Shown piece by piece: positions 50,693-59,928 of a stretch of 64,000 nt of DNA. The notes below the pieces were generated by a model. It was not told the DNA's origin and searched no databases. It saw only the letters and a list, made by a program, of their open reading frames with translations. The translations under genes were made by a program, and so were the position numbers. Every line of letters starts with the position of its first letter. Position 1 is the first letter of the stretch. Source of the DNA: UBA11889 sp046582115 (GTDB lineage: Bacteria; Pseudomonadota; Gammaproteobacteria; Pseudomonadales; Azotimanducaceae); contig JAYGFA010000006.1 of the NCBI GenBank assembly GCA_046582115.1, forward strand, positions 1 to 64,000, in the 5' to 3' direction.

Positions 50693-53479
50693 TTAGTCGT
50701 CTGCCTGCTCCTGTAGTTTTTGCCGCCGTATTTCCCTGGGATCGTTCGATGCTCGTGTCGGTTTCACGTCGACTTGATCCGCATCGCTATCCCCGCTGGG
50801 TGAAGAGGTTTCTTCTAATGCTCGTGCATTTTCATCACCCAGATCGGTTTGACGATCGGTTGACTGGCCCGTTGGCGAAGCGTTCAAGCTGCTGGATGGG
50901 CGTCCTGGAGTGAGCGTTTCCACATCGGCCTCTTCCGCGCTTTGGTTACTGATTTGAGGCTCGGGCACCTGAGAATCGGGCAAGGTGTTTGGCTCAACAG
51001 CAGGTTCTTCCGTTAGCTCGCGGCCGCGTGGATCGTTTTTTGCTCGTGTGAGGGAGGAAGTATCGATTCCTTCGTCATCTAACGTTTTGTCGGGCTGAGT
51101 GTCGGTTTCGACCTCTTTGCTGGTGGATACGATGCTATTTGGTAGGTTGACTTCCTTCATTGTCTTCACATCGCCTGTTTCTGGCGTCTCCGATTTGTTA
51201 CGCGCCATCATTTGTGGTTCTTGGGTTGGAACGTTGTGGGCTTCCGTTTCGACCTCGGTTTCGTGATGAGAGGTATATGTCGAAGAATCGTCGACTACAG
51301 TGTTTGCCGACAATTGTTCTTTTGACAACGCCCCTGAACTTGGGGTTTCGGAACTATTTACAGCCGAATGTCGGTCGCGTCGTGGCATTCGTTTGCTGTT
51401 AGAAATTTCATTGGACGTTGCTGGACTCGGGTTCCGATCGGATCCACGGCTTGACTTTGATTCGTCACTTGTATTCGGCGAACGCTGGGTCCGCGCGGGC
51501 TGCTTGCGGTCCGAATACCCTGCCGACCCATCCCGCGACGGCTCATCCGAGCGTTGACGGTTGCGACCGTTGGAGCGATTGTTGCGTGGTCGATCGTGAC
51601 GTTCTTCACTTCGATTTTCCTGCCGTTGGTTGGCACGGGTATCAGTAGTCCGAGGATTTCGACCTCGGTTTCGATCTTTGGGAATCGCCCGACTCGGGCT
51701 TGTAGACTGTCGTTTAGGCGAAGTTCGTCGGCTCGCTTCTGCAATGCCTTTTCGTTCGTTTTCGCCGGCCCAAAAAAGACTGCGCAAAAAACGCCGAAAC
51801 ATGGACGGACGCGCATCACGAACGTGTTCAGTTGAGGCCGTTCGCGTTTTTGATGACGGCGATGGCCGAGGACTACTGGGTTCAACAGTGGTCACTGCGG
51901 CCGTTTCGCGCGAGGCTTGCGGACGTTCGCGCCCCTGGGGCATTTCTACCTCAGTGACGGCATCCGCGAGCTCATAGCTTTTGACACCGACTTCGTCATT
52001 TACGTCATCGTCCCGAATTCGTTGGATTTCGTAGTTGGGTGTTTGAAATGAAGCGTTGGGGACAATAACGAGGTGTGTAGTGGTGCGTGCTTCAATTTCT
52101 GCGACATCGGTTCGTTTTTCGTTCAATAAGTATGCTGCAATATTGAGTGGTACCACCGCGCGGACGATGGAACTACGTTCTTTGAGTGACTCCTCTTCCA
52201 TGACCCTTAAGATCGCGAGTGACAATGATTCCACGTCTCGAATTCGTCCTTGACCACTACACCTCGGACAGACTTCAGACGTAATTTCCTCTAGCGATGG
52301 GCGTAGCCGCTGACGCGACATTTCGAACAGCCCGAACCGCGATATTCGGCCCAATTGGGTACGGGCACGATCGGTTTCCAACGCTTCGCGCACACGATTT
52401 TCGACGGCTCGCTGGTTACGTGACGCAATCATATCGATAAAATCGATGACAATAAGACCGCCGACATCACGCAGACGTAACTGTCTTGCTATTTCTTCAG
52501 CTGCCTCGAGGTTGGTCGTCAACGCGGTTTCCTCAATGTCGGAACCCTTCGTTGCGCGCGCCGAGTTGATGTCGATCGAAACAAGAGCTTCGGTCGGATC
52601 GATCACGACGCTACCGCCAGACGGGAGCGTTACCTCGTGTCGGAAAGCGGACTCAATTTGGCTTTCGATCTGGTATCGAGTAAATAATGGTGTTGGATCT
52701 GCATACAACTTAATGCGATCGCGGTAGTTGGGCATGACCTCTTCAATGAACTCCGCCGCCTCTTTGTAGGCGTCTTCGCTGTCAATAAGGACTTCGCCGA
52801 TGTCTTCGCGTAGGTTGTCTCGGATTGCACGGACGATAACGTTTGTTTCTTGATAGATCAGGGCTGGCGCACGGTTTTCTTTTTCGGCTCGTTGGATTGC
52901 TTCCCACAGCTGAAGGAGATAGTCGAGGTCCCATTGCAATTCATCCGCACTCTTTTCTACCCCCGCAGTCCGGATGATGACTCCCATCCCATCTGGAAAT
53001 TCAAGCTCAGACATCGCGTCTCTCAAGCTGTCACGTTCATCTCCTTCGATGCGTCGAGAAATTCCACCGGAGCGTGGATTGTTTGGCATCAGCACCATGT
53101 ATCGACCGGCCAAGCTCATAAAAGTCGAGAGCGCGGCACCTTTATTACCACGTTCCTCTTTCTCGACTTGTACGAGGCATTCCTGACCCTCGTTTATAAC
53201 GTCTTGAATATTGATGCGGCCCTGGTTGGACGCAGAACGTTTGTTGAAATATGTTCGAGATATTTCTTTAAGCGGGAGAAAACCGTGGCGGTCCGCGCCG
53301 AAGTCCGCGAATGCGGCTTCTAGGCTCGGTTCGACTCGAATGATTTTGGCCTTGTAAATACTACCTTTCTTTTGCTCGTGGCTCCGATTCTCGATATCGA
53401 GATCGTAGAGTTTTTGGCCATCGACAAGGGCGACGCGAACCTCTTCTGGTTGCGTCGAATTGATTAGCATGCGTTTCAT
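50693..53479 (-). CDS. rne: Ribonuclease E
   Basis: A 928-residue RNase E, the core endonuclease of the RNA degradosome. The S1 domain lies at about 39-119, the catalytic aspartates at about 303 (SIDINSARATKG) and 346 (VIDFIDM), and the zinc-link CPRCSGQG near 404. After 520 comes a disordered C-terminal half rich in Arg, Ser, Thr and Glu. MFRRFLRSLFWAGEN near 570 looks like the membrane-binding amphipathic helix. The C-terminal half is expected to bind partner proteins, but no specific site is clear. A long upstream region suggests leader-based autoregulation. Confidence 0.95.
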   Translation of the reverse strand: MKRMLINSTQPEEVRVALVDGQKLYDLDIENRSHEQKKGSIYKAKIIRVEPSLEAAFADFGADRHGFLPLKEISRTYFNKRSASNQGRINIQDVINEGQECLVQVEKEERGNKGAALSTFMSLAGRYMVLMPNNPRSGGISRRIEGDERDSLRDAMSELEFPDGMGVIIRTAGVEKSADELQWDLDYLLQLWEAIQRAEKENRAPALIYQETNVIVRAIRDNLREDIGEVLIDSEDAYKEAAEFIEEVMPNYRDRIKLYADPTPLFTRYQIESQIESAFRHEVTLPSGGSVVIDPTEALVSIDINSARATKGSDIEETALTTNLEAAEEIARQLRLRDVGGLIVIDFIDMIASRNQRAVENRVREALETDRARTQLGRISRFGLFEMSRQRLRPSLEEITSEVCPRCSGQGRIRDVESLSLAILRVMEEESLKERSSIVRAVVPLNIAAYLLNEKRTDVAEIEARTTTHLVIVPNASFQTPNYEIQRIRDDDVNDEVGVKSYELADAVTEVEMPQGRERPQASRETAAVTTVEPSSPRPSPSSKTRTASTEHVRDARPSMFRRFLRSLFWAGENERKGIAEASRRTSPKRQSTSPSRAIPKDRNRGRNPRTTDTRANQRQENRSEERHDRPRNNRSNGRNRQRSDEPSRDGSAGYSDRKQPARTQRSPNTSDESKSSRGSDRNPSPATSNEISNSKRMPRRDRHSAVNSSETPSSGALSKEQLSANTVVDDSSTYTSHHETEVETEAHNVPTQEPQMMARNKSETPETGDVKTMKEVNLPNSIVSTSKEVETDTQPDKTLDDEGIDTSSLTRAKNDPRGRELTEEPAVEPNTLPDSQVPEPQISNQSAEEADVETLTPGRPSSSLNASPTGQSTDRQTDLGDENARALEETSSPSGDSDADQVDVKPTRASNDPREIRRQKLQEQADD

Positions 53480-53935
53480 AACCGAGTTTTACCCTTGAGT
53501 TGGTACTCGGAACACGTTTAGATCGGAAAATAGCAGTGATGTTGAAGCACGCGACCCTTATGTAAGGTCACTCACCCTAAGCGGCCAATTACTATCCAGT
53601 AACGACTGTCGGCTTACCTCGTCTTTCGTGACATTACCGAATAGGTATTTTGCGTAATCGGTGATTCACCACCCGCTTGACACTTTGTGCCGCGCGAGTT
53701 GTCAGCTTGTTCTTTCCAAAAAATGCGCGTTTCGAGCGATATATAAATGTGTATCTTTTCTAATAGGCACCTTGGTGCCCGCGTCTATACTCGTCTCTCT
53801 TCGCCAGGTGGCAAATTGCCACTGGGCCAGACCTTTGTTTCCTGTAACTTCTAACCGCACGATAAAAAGCGGCGAGGTTCGGCGGAAAGACTATAACAGT
53901 GTATGTTAAGTGCTTCAATCTGCTGGAAAATTACG
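53480..53935. promoter_or_regulatory. rne-rluC divergent intergenic region with two hairpins
   Basis: This 456-base gap between rne (leftward) and rluC (rightward) holds two strong inverted repeats. One at 53804-53825 has arms CCAGGTGGCAA and TTGCCACTGG around one A, with one bulge. The other at 53766-53779 pairs GGCACC with GGTGCC across two Ts. Both lie 290-345 bases upstream of rne, within reach of a long rne 5' leader like the one that controls RNase E in E. coli. A role in rne autoregulation is inference; neither hairpin is followed by a T-run. Confidence 0.4.
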
Positions 53936-54829
53936 ATGTCGGTAATGCACATTGTGATCGAGGACTATGCAGGACAACGGCTGGACAATTATCTTCTTCG
54001 AGAGCTAAAGAAGATACCACGTAGCCGAGTATATCAAATGGTCAGACGGGGCGAGGTTAGGGTCAATGGCGGACGAGTCGGGGTTAGCTACCGATTGCAA
54101 AGAGGTGATCGATTACGTCTGCCTCCAGTACGGATCGACAGCCGTAAGGAATCTCATATCGGCGAGCAGACAATTAATCAAATACGTCAAGCGATAATCT
54201 ATGAAGATGAGGAGCTATTGGTACTCAATAAACCCGCGGGTATTGCTGCGCACGGCGGGAGCGGTATTCGCCATGGGGTCATCGAGATTCTCCGCCAAAC
54301 TCAACCTGAGGTTTCTTTCGAACTGGCGCATCGACTCGACAGGGATACGTCTGGATGCATGCTGATCGCAAAGACCCGAGGAACGTTGCTGGGTTTACAT
54401 ACGGCGTTTCGGGAGGCTCGGGTAAGAAAGCGTTACGATGCTGTCGTTGCGGGACATTGGCCTCGGGGATTGCGTACTGTTAGGCATTCGTTGCGGCGCT
54501 ACATGCTTCGATCCGGTGAACGTCGGGTACGTGTCGACCTCCATGGCGACAGAGCTCGGACCGACTTTGAGGTTCAGCAACGGGGTGCGACGGCGACCCG
54601 GTTGTGGGTGTACCCGCATACCGGTCGCACTCATCAGATCCGTGTACACGTGGCGAATGAAGGCCATGCCGTTCTGGGCGATGATAAGTATCAGCAGAGT
54701 GGGCCCAATTTCCCACGTCTGATGCTGCATTCGAGTAGCCTGAAGCTCCCGGATGGACGTCGTTTTAATGCGAAACCGGATACATCGTTTCTTGATACTT
54801 GGGGTCGTTTGTTGGAGGAACGCAATTAA
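53936..54829 (+). CDS. rluC: 23S rRNA pseudouridine synthase RluC
   Basis: About 297 residues from the ATG at 53936; an ATG-like start at 53903 adds 11 residues. An S4 RNA-binding domain (SRVYQMVRRGEVRVNGGRV) comes first, then the pseudouridine synthase domain with HRLDRDTSGCMLIAKT (catalytic Asp) and HTGRTHQIRVH. RluC modifies U955, U2504 and U2580 of 23S rRNA in E. coli. Its place opposite rne is the conserved one. It converges with maf, overlapping by 4 bases. Confidence 0.92.
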   Translation: MSVMHIVIEDYAGQRLDNYLLRELKKIPRSRVYQMVRRGEVRVNGGRVGVSYRLQRGDRLRLPPVRIDSRKESHIGEQTINQIRQAIIYEDEELLVLNKPAGIAAHGGSGIRHGVIEILRQTQPEVSFELAHRLDRDTSGCMLIAKTRGTLLGLHTAFREARVRKRYDAVVAGHWPRGLRTVRHSLRRYMLRSGERRVRVDLHGDRARTDFEVQQRGATATRLWVYPHTGRTHQIRVHVANEGHAVLGDDKYQQSGPNFPRLMLHSSSLKLPDGRRFNAKPDTSFLDTWGRLLEERN

Positions 54830-55404
54830 TTGATGAGAGGGTTAATGCCGATGGTGCGCAGTATGTTTGTTAGTGCGATCAGCGGAAGACCGATGAGGGC
54901 ACTTGGATCCTCGCTCTCAACTTGCTCGAACAAATGAAAACCTAGGCCTTCCGACCGAATCCCACCTGCACAATCCAGTGGTTGATCCAATGTGACGTAT
55001 TGCTCAATCTCACCGATCTCGAACCGTCTAAAACTCACTCTTGTTGGCTCCATGTGCGTATGAACCCTTCCGCCGGGCTCGAGAACGCAGATAGCGCTCA
55101 GGAACTCAGCCGATCGACCAGACAACGTTGTCAGCTGTTCGATCGCACGAGCTACTGTCAAGGGTTTACCCAAGATTATTGAGCCCATTGTCGCGACCTG
55201 GTCGGCGCCAATCACGACTGCTTTAGTGTGACGTTGGGAGACAACTTCGGCTTTTTCTCGGGCCAATCTGGCTACTAAATCAGATGGTGCTTCGTCGTCG
55301 TGTGGCGCTTCGTCAATAAGGGGGATGTCGGTATCAAAGACGTATGCCAAGGCTTCTAGTTGCGTACGACGATACGGGGATGAAGATCCCAAAATGAGTT
55401 GCAT
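54826..55404 (-). CDS. yceF: Maf-family nucleotide pyrophosphatase YceF
   Basis: About 192 residues from the ATG at 55404. LILGSSSPYRRTQLEAL and VIGADQVA are Maf motifs, and the middle EAPHDDEAPSDLVARLA fits the YceF group, which hydrolyses m7GTP. It reads opposite to rluC and yceD and diverges from yceD across about 90 bases. Confidence 0.9.
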   Translation of the reverse strand: MQLILGSSSPYRRTQLEALAYVFDTDIPLIDEAPHDDEAPSDLVARLAREKAEVVSQRHTKAVVIGADQVATMGSIILGKPLTVARAIEQLTTLSGRSAEFLSAICVLEPGGRVHTHMEPTRVSFRRFEIGEIEQYVTLDQPLDCAGGIRSEGLGFHLFEQVESEDPSALIGLPLIALTNILRTIGINPLIN

Positions 55405-55493
55405 TACCAAGTTTAGGCGCGCTCGTGTGCCACCGTCGAGCCGGCAGGCGTTCTTTGACAGAATTTACGCAGCTCCTTATGATCCCGCGCTCT

Positions 55494-56015
55494 ATGACCA
55501 AAGCGGACGAAAGAACCTCGATTGATCCGCATTATGCGGCAGAACGTTCAAGTGGTTGGGTTGGTCGGATTCCAGTTTCAGCGTTCGAACGATTAGCGCC
55601 ATTAATCGGTAACCCTAACGCTACGGCCGACGTTGAACTCGCGTTTGAGCCCGATGACAACGGGTTAGTTCGAGTGCGTGGAGTAGTCAGCCTAGATGCA
55701 GTCCTCGAATGTCAACGATGTCTCAAGGACGTGCGTCAAAAAATCCTAGCCGTGCTTGACATGCGGCTCACGTCATCGGAAGAGAAACTAAATGAACTGA
55801 TGCCGGTGTTAGATATCATGGTGATCGACCCGGGACCTGTACCGATAGTGGAAATTGTGGAAGACGACTTAATTATGAGTATCCCAGCGAGCGTATGTGC
55901 AACTGAGGTAAACTGCCCAAATGCGCCCCAGACACTTTCGACCGATAAAAGGGTTGGGGAAGAACTGGCGTCACGTCCGTTTGCCGGTTTGCAAGCCCTC
56001 AAAAATGTCGAATAA
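55494..56015 (+). CDS. yceD: YceD/DUF177 family protein
   Basis: About 173 residues from the ATG at 55494; an ATG at 55479 adds five residues. VVSLDAVLECQRCLKDVRQKI is the DUF177 core with the CxxC pair, and VEIVEDDLIMSIPASV the later acidic helix. YceD is linked to 23S rRNA accumulation and sits before rpmF in most gammaproteobacteria. The stop lies 12 bases before rpmF. Confidence 0.88.
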   Translation: MTKADERTSIDPHYAAERSSGWVGRIPVSAFERLAPLIGNPNATADVELAFEPDDNGLVRVRGVVSLDAVLECQRCLKDVRQKILAVLDMRLTSSEEKLNELMPVLDIMVIDPGPVPIVEIVEDDLIMSIPASVCATEVNCPNAPQTLSTDKRVGEELASRPFAGLQALKNVE

Positions 56016-56027
56016 AGAGGTAGGTTA

Positions 56028-56204
56028 ATGGCAGTTCAAAAAAATAAGGTGACCCGATCGAGGCGCGGGAAACGTCGTTCTCACGATGCGCTTAAAACAG
56101 CGACGTTATCCGTTGACGTCACCACAGGTGAGACACACCGTCGTCACCATGTGACGTCGGATGGTTTTTATCGAGGTCATAAAGTCGTCGACTCCAAGGA
56201 CTGA
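56028..56204 (+). CDS. rpmF: 50S ribosomal protein L32
   Basis: A 58-residue L32, begun by an ATG at 56028 with an AGAGGTAGG ribosome site. MAVQKNKVTRSRRGKRRSHD is the conserved start, and TGETHRRHHVTSDGFYRG lies near the end. The zinc-binding cysteines of some L32 proteins are absent, so this is the zinc-free form. Confidence 0.93.
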   Translation: MAVQKNKVTRSRRGKRRSHDALKTATLSVDVTTGETHRRHHVTSDGFYRGHKVVDSKD

Positions 56205-56269
56205 GATTCCGGTTCGCTGATTGGAACCGTGTGTTGAATGGTTCAACGTGAATAGCGTTCGCTTCAATA

Positions 56270-56510
56270 CATGCCGGCACTCCCGCCGAGATTTTGCTCG
56301 ATTTGGTACGCGTGCGCCGACTCTTCAGCACGTACAATCCGAAAACATACAAGGGTGCGAGGTTCATTTGACTGGATGGTGTTGTGGCGTAGAGACATAG
56401 GACGCCGGATCAAATCAATTCGCAGTACAACAAGACAAGCATTCGAACAAATCGCAAGTCGTGATCCAGCATGAATTGCTGAATATTTTTTGCCATCACT
56501 AGTGAAGGTG
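56270..56510 (+). pseudogene. plsX: Degraded 3' stump of plsX
   Basis: Between rpmF and fabD, where plsX belongs, a frame starting near 56276 reads AEILLDLVRVRRLFSTYNPK and TYKGARFI, then a stop, LDGVVA, another stop and RH. It lines up with the PlsX C-terminal motif (N-P-x-x-Y-x-G-A-x-x-L-G-L-x-G-V-V-x-K-S-H). A shift then brings RQAFEQIASRD, which fits the A-F-x-x-A-I segment that follows. Two in-frame stops and a shift disable it, and about 270 upstream codons are gone. No fabH is present either. Phospholipid synthesis would need PlsB or a plsX elsewhere. Confidence 0.72.
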
Positions 56511-56520
56511 GGGAGGGACA

Positions 56521-57447
56521 GTGGGGATTGGATTTGTTTTTCCGGGTCAAGGTGCCCAAGAGATGGGAATGTTGGACGACGTACGGGCCACCGAGCCGAT
56601 CCTGGATGAACTACTCGAAGAAGCATCGGGAATCGTTGGTTTCGATCTTGGCGAGGTGATCAGGCATGGCCCGGTGGAACGATTGAATCAGACGTCAGTG
56701 ACTCAACCCGCGTTGCTGGCGGTGTCAGTAGCCCTATTTGAAATTTGGAATGCGCACCGAGGCCCCGCTCCCAGCATCCTGGCGGGTCATAGCTTAGGGG
56801 AGTACTCGGCGTTTACCGCTGCGGGTACGCTGCAATTCAACGATGCAGTGAAGCTCGTGCACGAGCGTGGGAAACTAATGGAGAGTGCTGTTCCAGATGG
56901 ACATGGTGCGATGGCTGCGATACTCGGTTTAGCTGACGAACAAGTGTCTTCGATTTGTGATGCGATAGACGGCGTGGTATCGCCCGCAAACATGAATGCA
57001 CCAGGACAAGTGGTCATTTCCGGAGAATCTTCCGCCGTAGATAACGCCATTTCAAAATGCACGGAAGCGGGTGCACGCCGCTCGGTCAAACTCAACGTAA
57101 GCGGTCCATTTCATTGTCAACTTATGGCGCCGGCTGCCGAGGCACTGAAGAACCTGCTCGACAATGTCGAAATAAAGGCGCCGCATATACCGGTGATACA
57201 CAACGTCGATGCAAGTTTGGCGATAGACCCCGCTGGTATTCGCGATTGTCTTGTACGTCAACTATCGGCGCCCGTTCGCTGGAGCGAATGTGTTGCCACC
57301 ATGATTGCCACTGGAGCGACGGCCATCGTGGAATGCGGTCCTGGTAAGGTATTGACTGGGCTGCTCCGCCGTATCGATCGTAGTGTTGATGTGCTTGCCA
57401 TTGGTAGTGTTGATGATTTGTCGGCAGCGCTCGGAGGGATCGAATGA
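56521..57447 (+). CDS. fabD: Malonyl-CoA:ACP transacylase FabD
   Basis: A 308-residue FabD that loads malonate onto ACP. IGFVFPGQGAQEMGM opens the fold; ILAGHSLGEYSAFTAA carries the catalytic serine and VSGPFHCQLM the histidine. The start is a GTG at 56521 with a GGGGAGGGA ribosome site. It overlaps fabG by 4 bases (ATGA). Confidence 0.95.
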   Translation: MGIGFVFPGQGAQEMGMLDDVRATEPILDELLEEASGIVGFDLGEVIRHGPVERLNQTSVTQPALLAVSVALFEIWNAHRGPAPSILAGHSLGEYSAFTAAGTLQFNDAVKLVHERGKLMESAVPDGHGAMAAILGLADEQVSSICDAIDGVVSPANMNAPGQVVISGESSAVDNAISKCTEAGARRSVKLNVSGPFHCQLMAPAAEALKNLLDNVEIKAPHIPVIHNVDASLAIDPAGIRDCLVRQLSAPVRWSECVATMIATGATAIVECGPGKVLTGLLRRIDRSVDVLAIGSVDDLSAALGGIE

Positions 57448-58175
57448 GTGTCGATCGTACGGTGCTGGTTAGCGGAGCTGGTCGGGGCATCGGAAAAAGC
57501 ATTGCGCAGCGTCTCGCGAACGATGGTTTCTTTGTAGTAGGTACGTCAACGACTGATGCTGGGGTCGAAGACATAGAAGAATGTCTTGGCGATCGCGGTA
57601 TGGGCTTGGTGATGCGCATCGATAATAGCGAGTCGGTCGCCGTCGGGCTCCAACGGATTTCCAAGAGTCGTGGCGACGTCGCGGTACTCATCAACAATGC
57701 CGGAATTACGCGCGACAATCTGCTCGTCCGCATGAGCGACGACGAATGGAGTGCCGTTATCGAAACCAATCTCGGCGCCATGTACCGACTGTGCAAACCG
57801 GTGTTGCGGCCGATGATGAAAGCGCGTTGGGGTCGAATCGTTAACGTCGGGTCGGTGGTGAGTCGGATGGGCAATCCCGGACAAACGAACTACGCTGCGT
57901 CGAAAGCAGGAATCGAAGGATTTACCAGGGCGTTGGCTAAAGAAGTGGGATCGCGCGGCATAACGGTGAATTGTGTCTCGCCGGGCTTTATTGATACCGA
58001 TTTGACGGCTGGGTTGAGCGACGAGCAAAAGGATTATTTGGTTGAAGCAATTGCGCTTGGCCGGATTGGATCTCCCGGAGACGTGGCGTCGGCGGTATCG
58101 TTTCTCGTTAGCGATGATGCGGGATACATCACAGGTGAAACACTGCACGTCAATGGCGGGCTCTACTCGGCGTGA
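57444..58175 (+). CDS. fabG: 3-oxoacyl-ACP reductase FabG
   Basis: A 243-residue SDR. LVSGAGRGIGKSIAQ is the NADPH loop, LINNAGITRDNLLVRM the FabG-typical segment, and YAASKAGIEGFTRALA the catalytic Tyr-Lys. It reduces 3-oxoacyl-ACP in fatty-acid elongation. Coupled to fabD; acpP follows after 93 bases. Confidence 0.95.
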   Translation: MSVDRTVLVSGAGRGIGKSIAQRLANDGFFVVGTSTTDAGVEDIEECLGDRGMGLVMRIDNSESVAVGLQRISKSRGDVAVLINNAGITRDNLLVRMSDDEWSAVIETNLGAMYRLCKPVLRPMMKARWGRIVNVGSVVSRMGNPGQTNYAASKAGIEGFTRALAKEVGSRGITVNCVSPGFIDTDLTAGLSDEQKDYLVEAIALGRIGSPGDVASAVSFLVSDDAGYITGETLHVNGGLYSA

Positions 58176-58268
58176 CCGACTTTCGTTCGGGCGTGAAATA
58201 CGACAAAAGATTCTTTAAAATACCGCCGCCCTGCACCCTTGTAATCCAATAGGGAGTTTAGAAATAGC

Positions 58269-58502
58269 ATGAGCACTGTCGAAGAACGCGTTAAGAAACT
58301 CATTTGTGAACAATTAGGCGTCAAAGAAGAAGAAGTTAAGGACGATGCATCGTTCGTTGATGACCTGGGTGCCGATTCGTTGGATACGGTTGAACTCGTG
58401 ATGGCACTCGAAGAGGAATTCGAAACTGAAATTCCAGATGAAGAAGCCGAAAATATCACCACCGTAAAAGAAGCGGTCGACTATATTCGGGCTCATCAAT
58501 AA
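58269..58502 (+). CDS. acpP: Acyl carrier protein
   Basis: A 77-residue ACP with the phosphopantetheine site Ser37 in LGADSLDTVEL. It is strongly acidic, as expected. A TAAAAT followed by a GC-rich stretch (ACCGCCGCCC) in the 93-base gap before it could be an internal promoter of the stringently controlled type, which is inference. A GGGAG site precedes the ATG by about 12 bases. Confidence 0.96.
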   Translation: MSTVEERVKKLICEQLGVKEEEVKDDASFVDDLGADSLDTVELVMALEEEFETEIPDEEAENITTVKEAVDYIRAHQ

Positions 58503-58598
58503 TTCAGGATACGATGGTCATTCAAGAGCCGCGTCTGATTGGGCGGCTTGTTTCTCTGCCTTCTCGATCAGCATTTGCTTGAACATGGAACTGAAACC

Positions 58599-59831
58599 AT
58601 GAACAGACGCCGGGTTGTGATCACGGGAATGGGCTTAATCACCCCCATCGGAAATACGGCGCAAGAGACATGGGCGAGTGCGCTCGAAGGCCGAAGTGGT
58701 GGCAATCTGATCGATCAATTCGATACCTCCGGCTTCAGCGTCAAGATTGGAGCGAGCGTTAAAGATTTTGACGTCGAGCAATACCTTGACAGAAAGGAAG
58801 CCAGACGAATCGACTTGTTCATACAACTGGGAATTGCAGCTGGGGTTCAGGCAATCGATGACGCGGGAATCGCGGACGCGCGGGACAGCGATCGAATTGG
58901 ATTGGCAATTGGTTCCGGTATTGGCGGCATCAACACGATTGAAGACACCCATTCGACGCTCCTGAAAAACGGCCCACGCCGTGTATCTCCTTTTTTCGTA
59001 CCCGCGAGTGTGATCAATATGATTTCCGGCAGCCTATCGATTCGATATGGATTTCAGGGGCCGAATATCGCAATCGTAACTGCATGCACGAGCGGTACCC
59101 ACAATATCGGGTTTGGGGCGCGGATGATCCAATATGGTGATGCAGACGTTATGGTGGTGGGAGGGGCCGAATGGGCGACCTCGCCAGTCACCGTTGCAGG
59201 TTTCGCATCGATGAAGGCGCTGAGTAGTCGGAATGACGATCCAGAACACGCGAGTCGGCCCTGGGATCGGGATCGCGATGGTTTTCTTCTCGGCGATGGT
59301 GCTGGAGTGATGGTTCTGGAAGAGTACGAACGAGCTAAAGCTCGTGGAGCAGAGATCTACTGCGAGTTGAGCGGATTTGGCATGAGTGCCGATGCGCATC
59401 ACATTACCAGCCCTCCGGATGACGGTCGTGGTGCCATTGCGTCGATGACGAATGCATTGGCGGATGCCGGTATGGAACCTGATCAAATTCAATACATCAA
59501 TGCTCATGGTACTTCGACACCACAAGGCGATATTGCCGAAACGCGGTCAATTAAGGTGGTCTTCGGAGCTGATACAAGGGTTGCCGTGAGCTCGACTAAG
59601 TCCATGGTTGGACATCTCTTGGGAGCCGCCGGGGCCGTCGAGGGGGCTGTTTGTGCACTGGCGTTGCGTCATCAAGTTGCGCCGCCGACCATTAATCTCG
59701 ATCATCCTAGCGACGATTGTGATCTCGACTATATCCCGCACACCGCGCGCGACATGCCTATTGATGCCGCGCTCTCAAATTCGTTCGGATTCGGTGGAAC
59801 CAATGGAACGCTCATCTTTTCGCGGATGTAG
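58599..59831 (+). CDS. fabF: 3-oxoacyl-ACP synthase II FabF
   Basis: About 410 residues from the ATG at 58599; the frame is open from 58539. RRVVITGMGLITPIG is the start, TACTSGTHN holds the active cysteine, and INAHGTSTPQGD and KSMVGHLLGAAGAVE the two histidines. It elongates acyl-ACP. pabC, which follows fabF in many relatives, is absent here. Confidence 0.95.
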   Translation: MNRRRVVITGMGLITPIGNTAQETWASALEGRSGGNLIDQFDTSGFSVKIGASVKDFDVEQYLDRKEARRIDLFIQLGIAAGVQAIDDAGIADARDSDRIGLAIGSGIGGINTIEDTHSTLLKNGPRRVSPFFVPASVINMISGSLSIRYGFQGPNIAIVTACTSGTHNIGFGARMIQYGDADVMVVGGAEWATSPVTVAGFASMKALSSRNDDPEHASRPWDRDRDGFLLGDGAGVMVLEEYERAKARGAEIYCELSGFGMSADAHHITSPPDDGRGAIASMTNALADAGMEPDQIQYINAHGTSTPQGDIAETRSIKVVFGADTRVAVSSTKSMVGHLLGAAGAVEGAVCALALRHQVAPPTINLDHPSDDCDLDYIPHTARDMPIDAALSNSFGFGGTNGTLIFSRM

Positions 59832-59836
59832 TTAAG

Positions 59837-59857
59837 CGACGTTCGTCGATTTTTTTG
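59837..59857 (+). terminator. Possible weak rho-independent terminator after fabF
   Basis: CGAC and GTCG form a 4-base stem around GTTC, followed by A and a run of seven Ts. The stem is short, so termination would be partial; mltG starts about 70 bases later and may be read through. Confidence 0.3.
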
Positions 59858-59928
59858 TTTCAACCCTCCCTTCGTTCGTTGCGACGTGGCACGATCGCTA
59901 TCAAAGGCAAAGAGCCAGGAACGAAATA

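Noticed and set aside
56264..56626. 120-codon leftward frame over the plsX remnant and the fabD start
   Set aside because: No domain; explained by the degraded plsX on the other strand.
57122..57874. 250-codon leftward frame across fabD and fabG
   Set aside because: Antisense shadow of two conserved genes.
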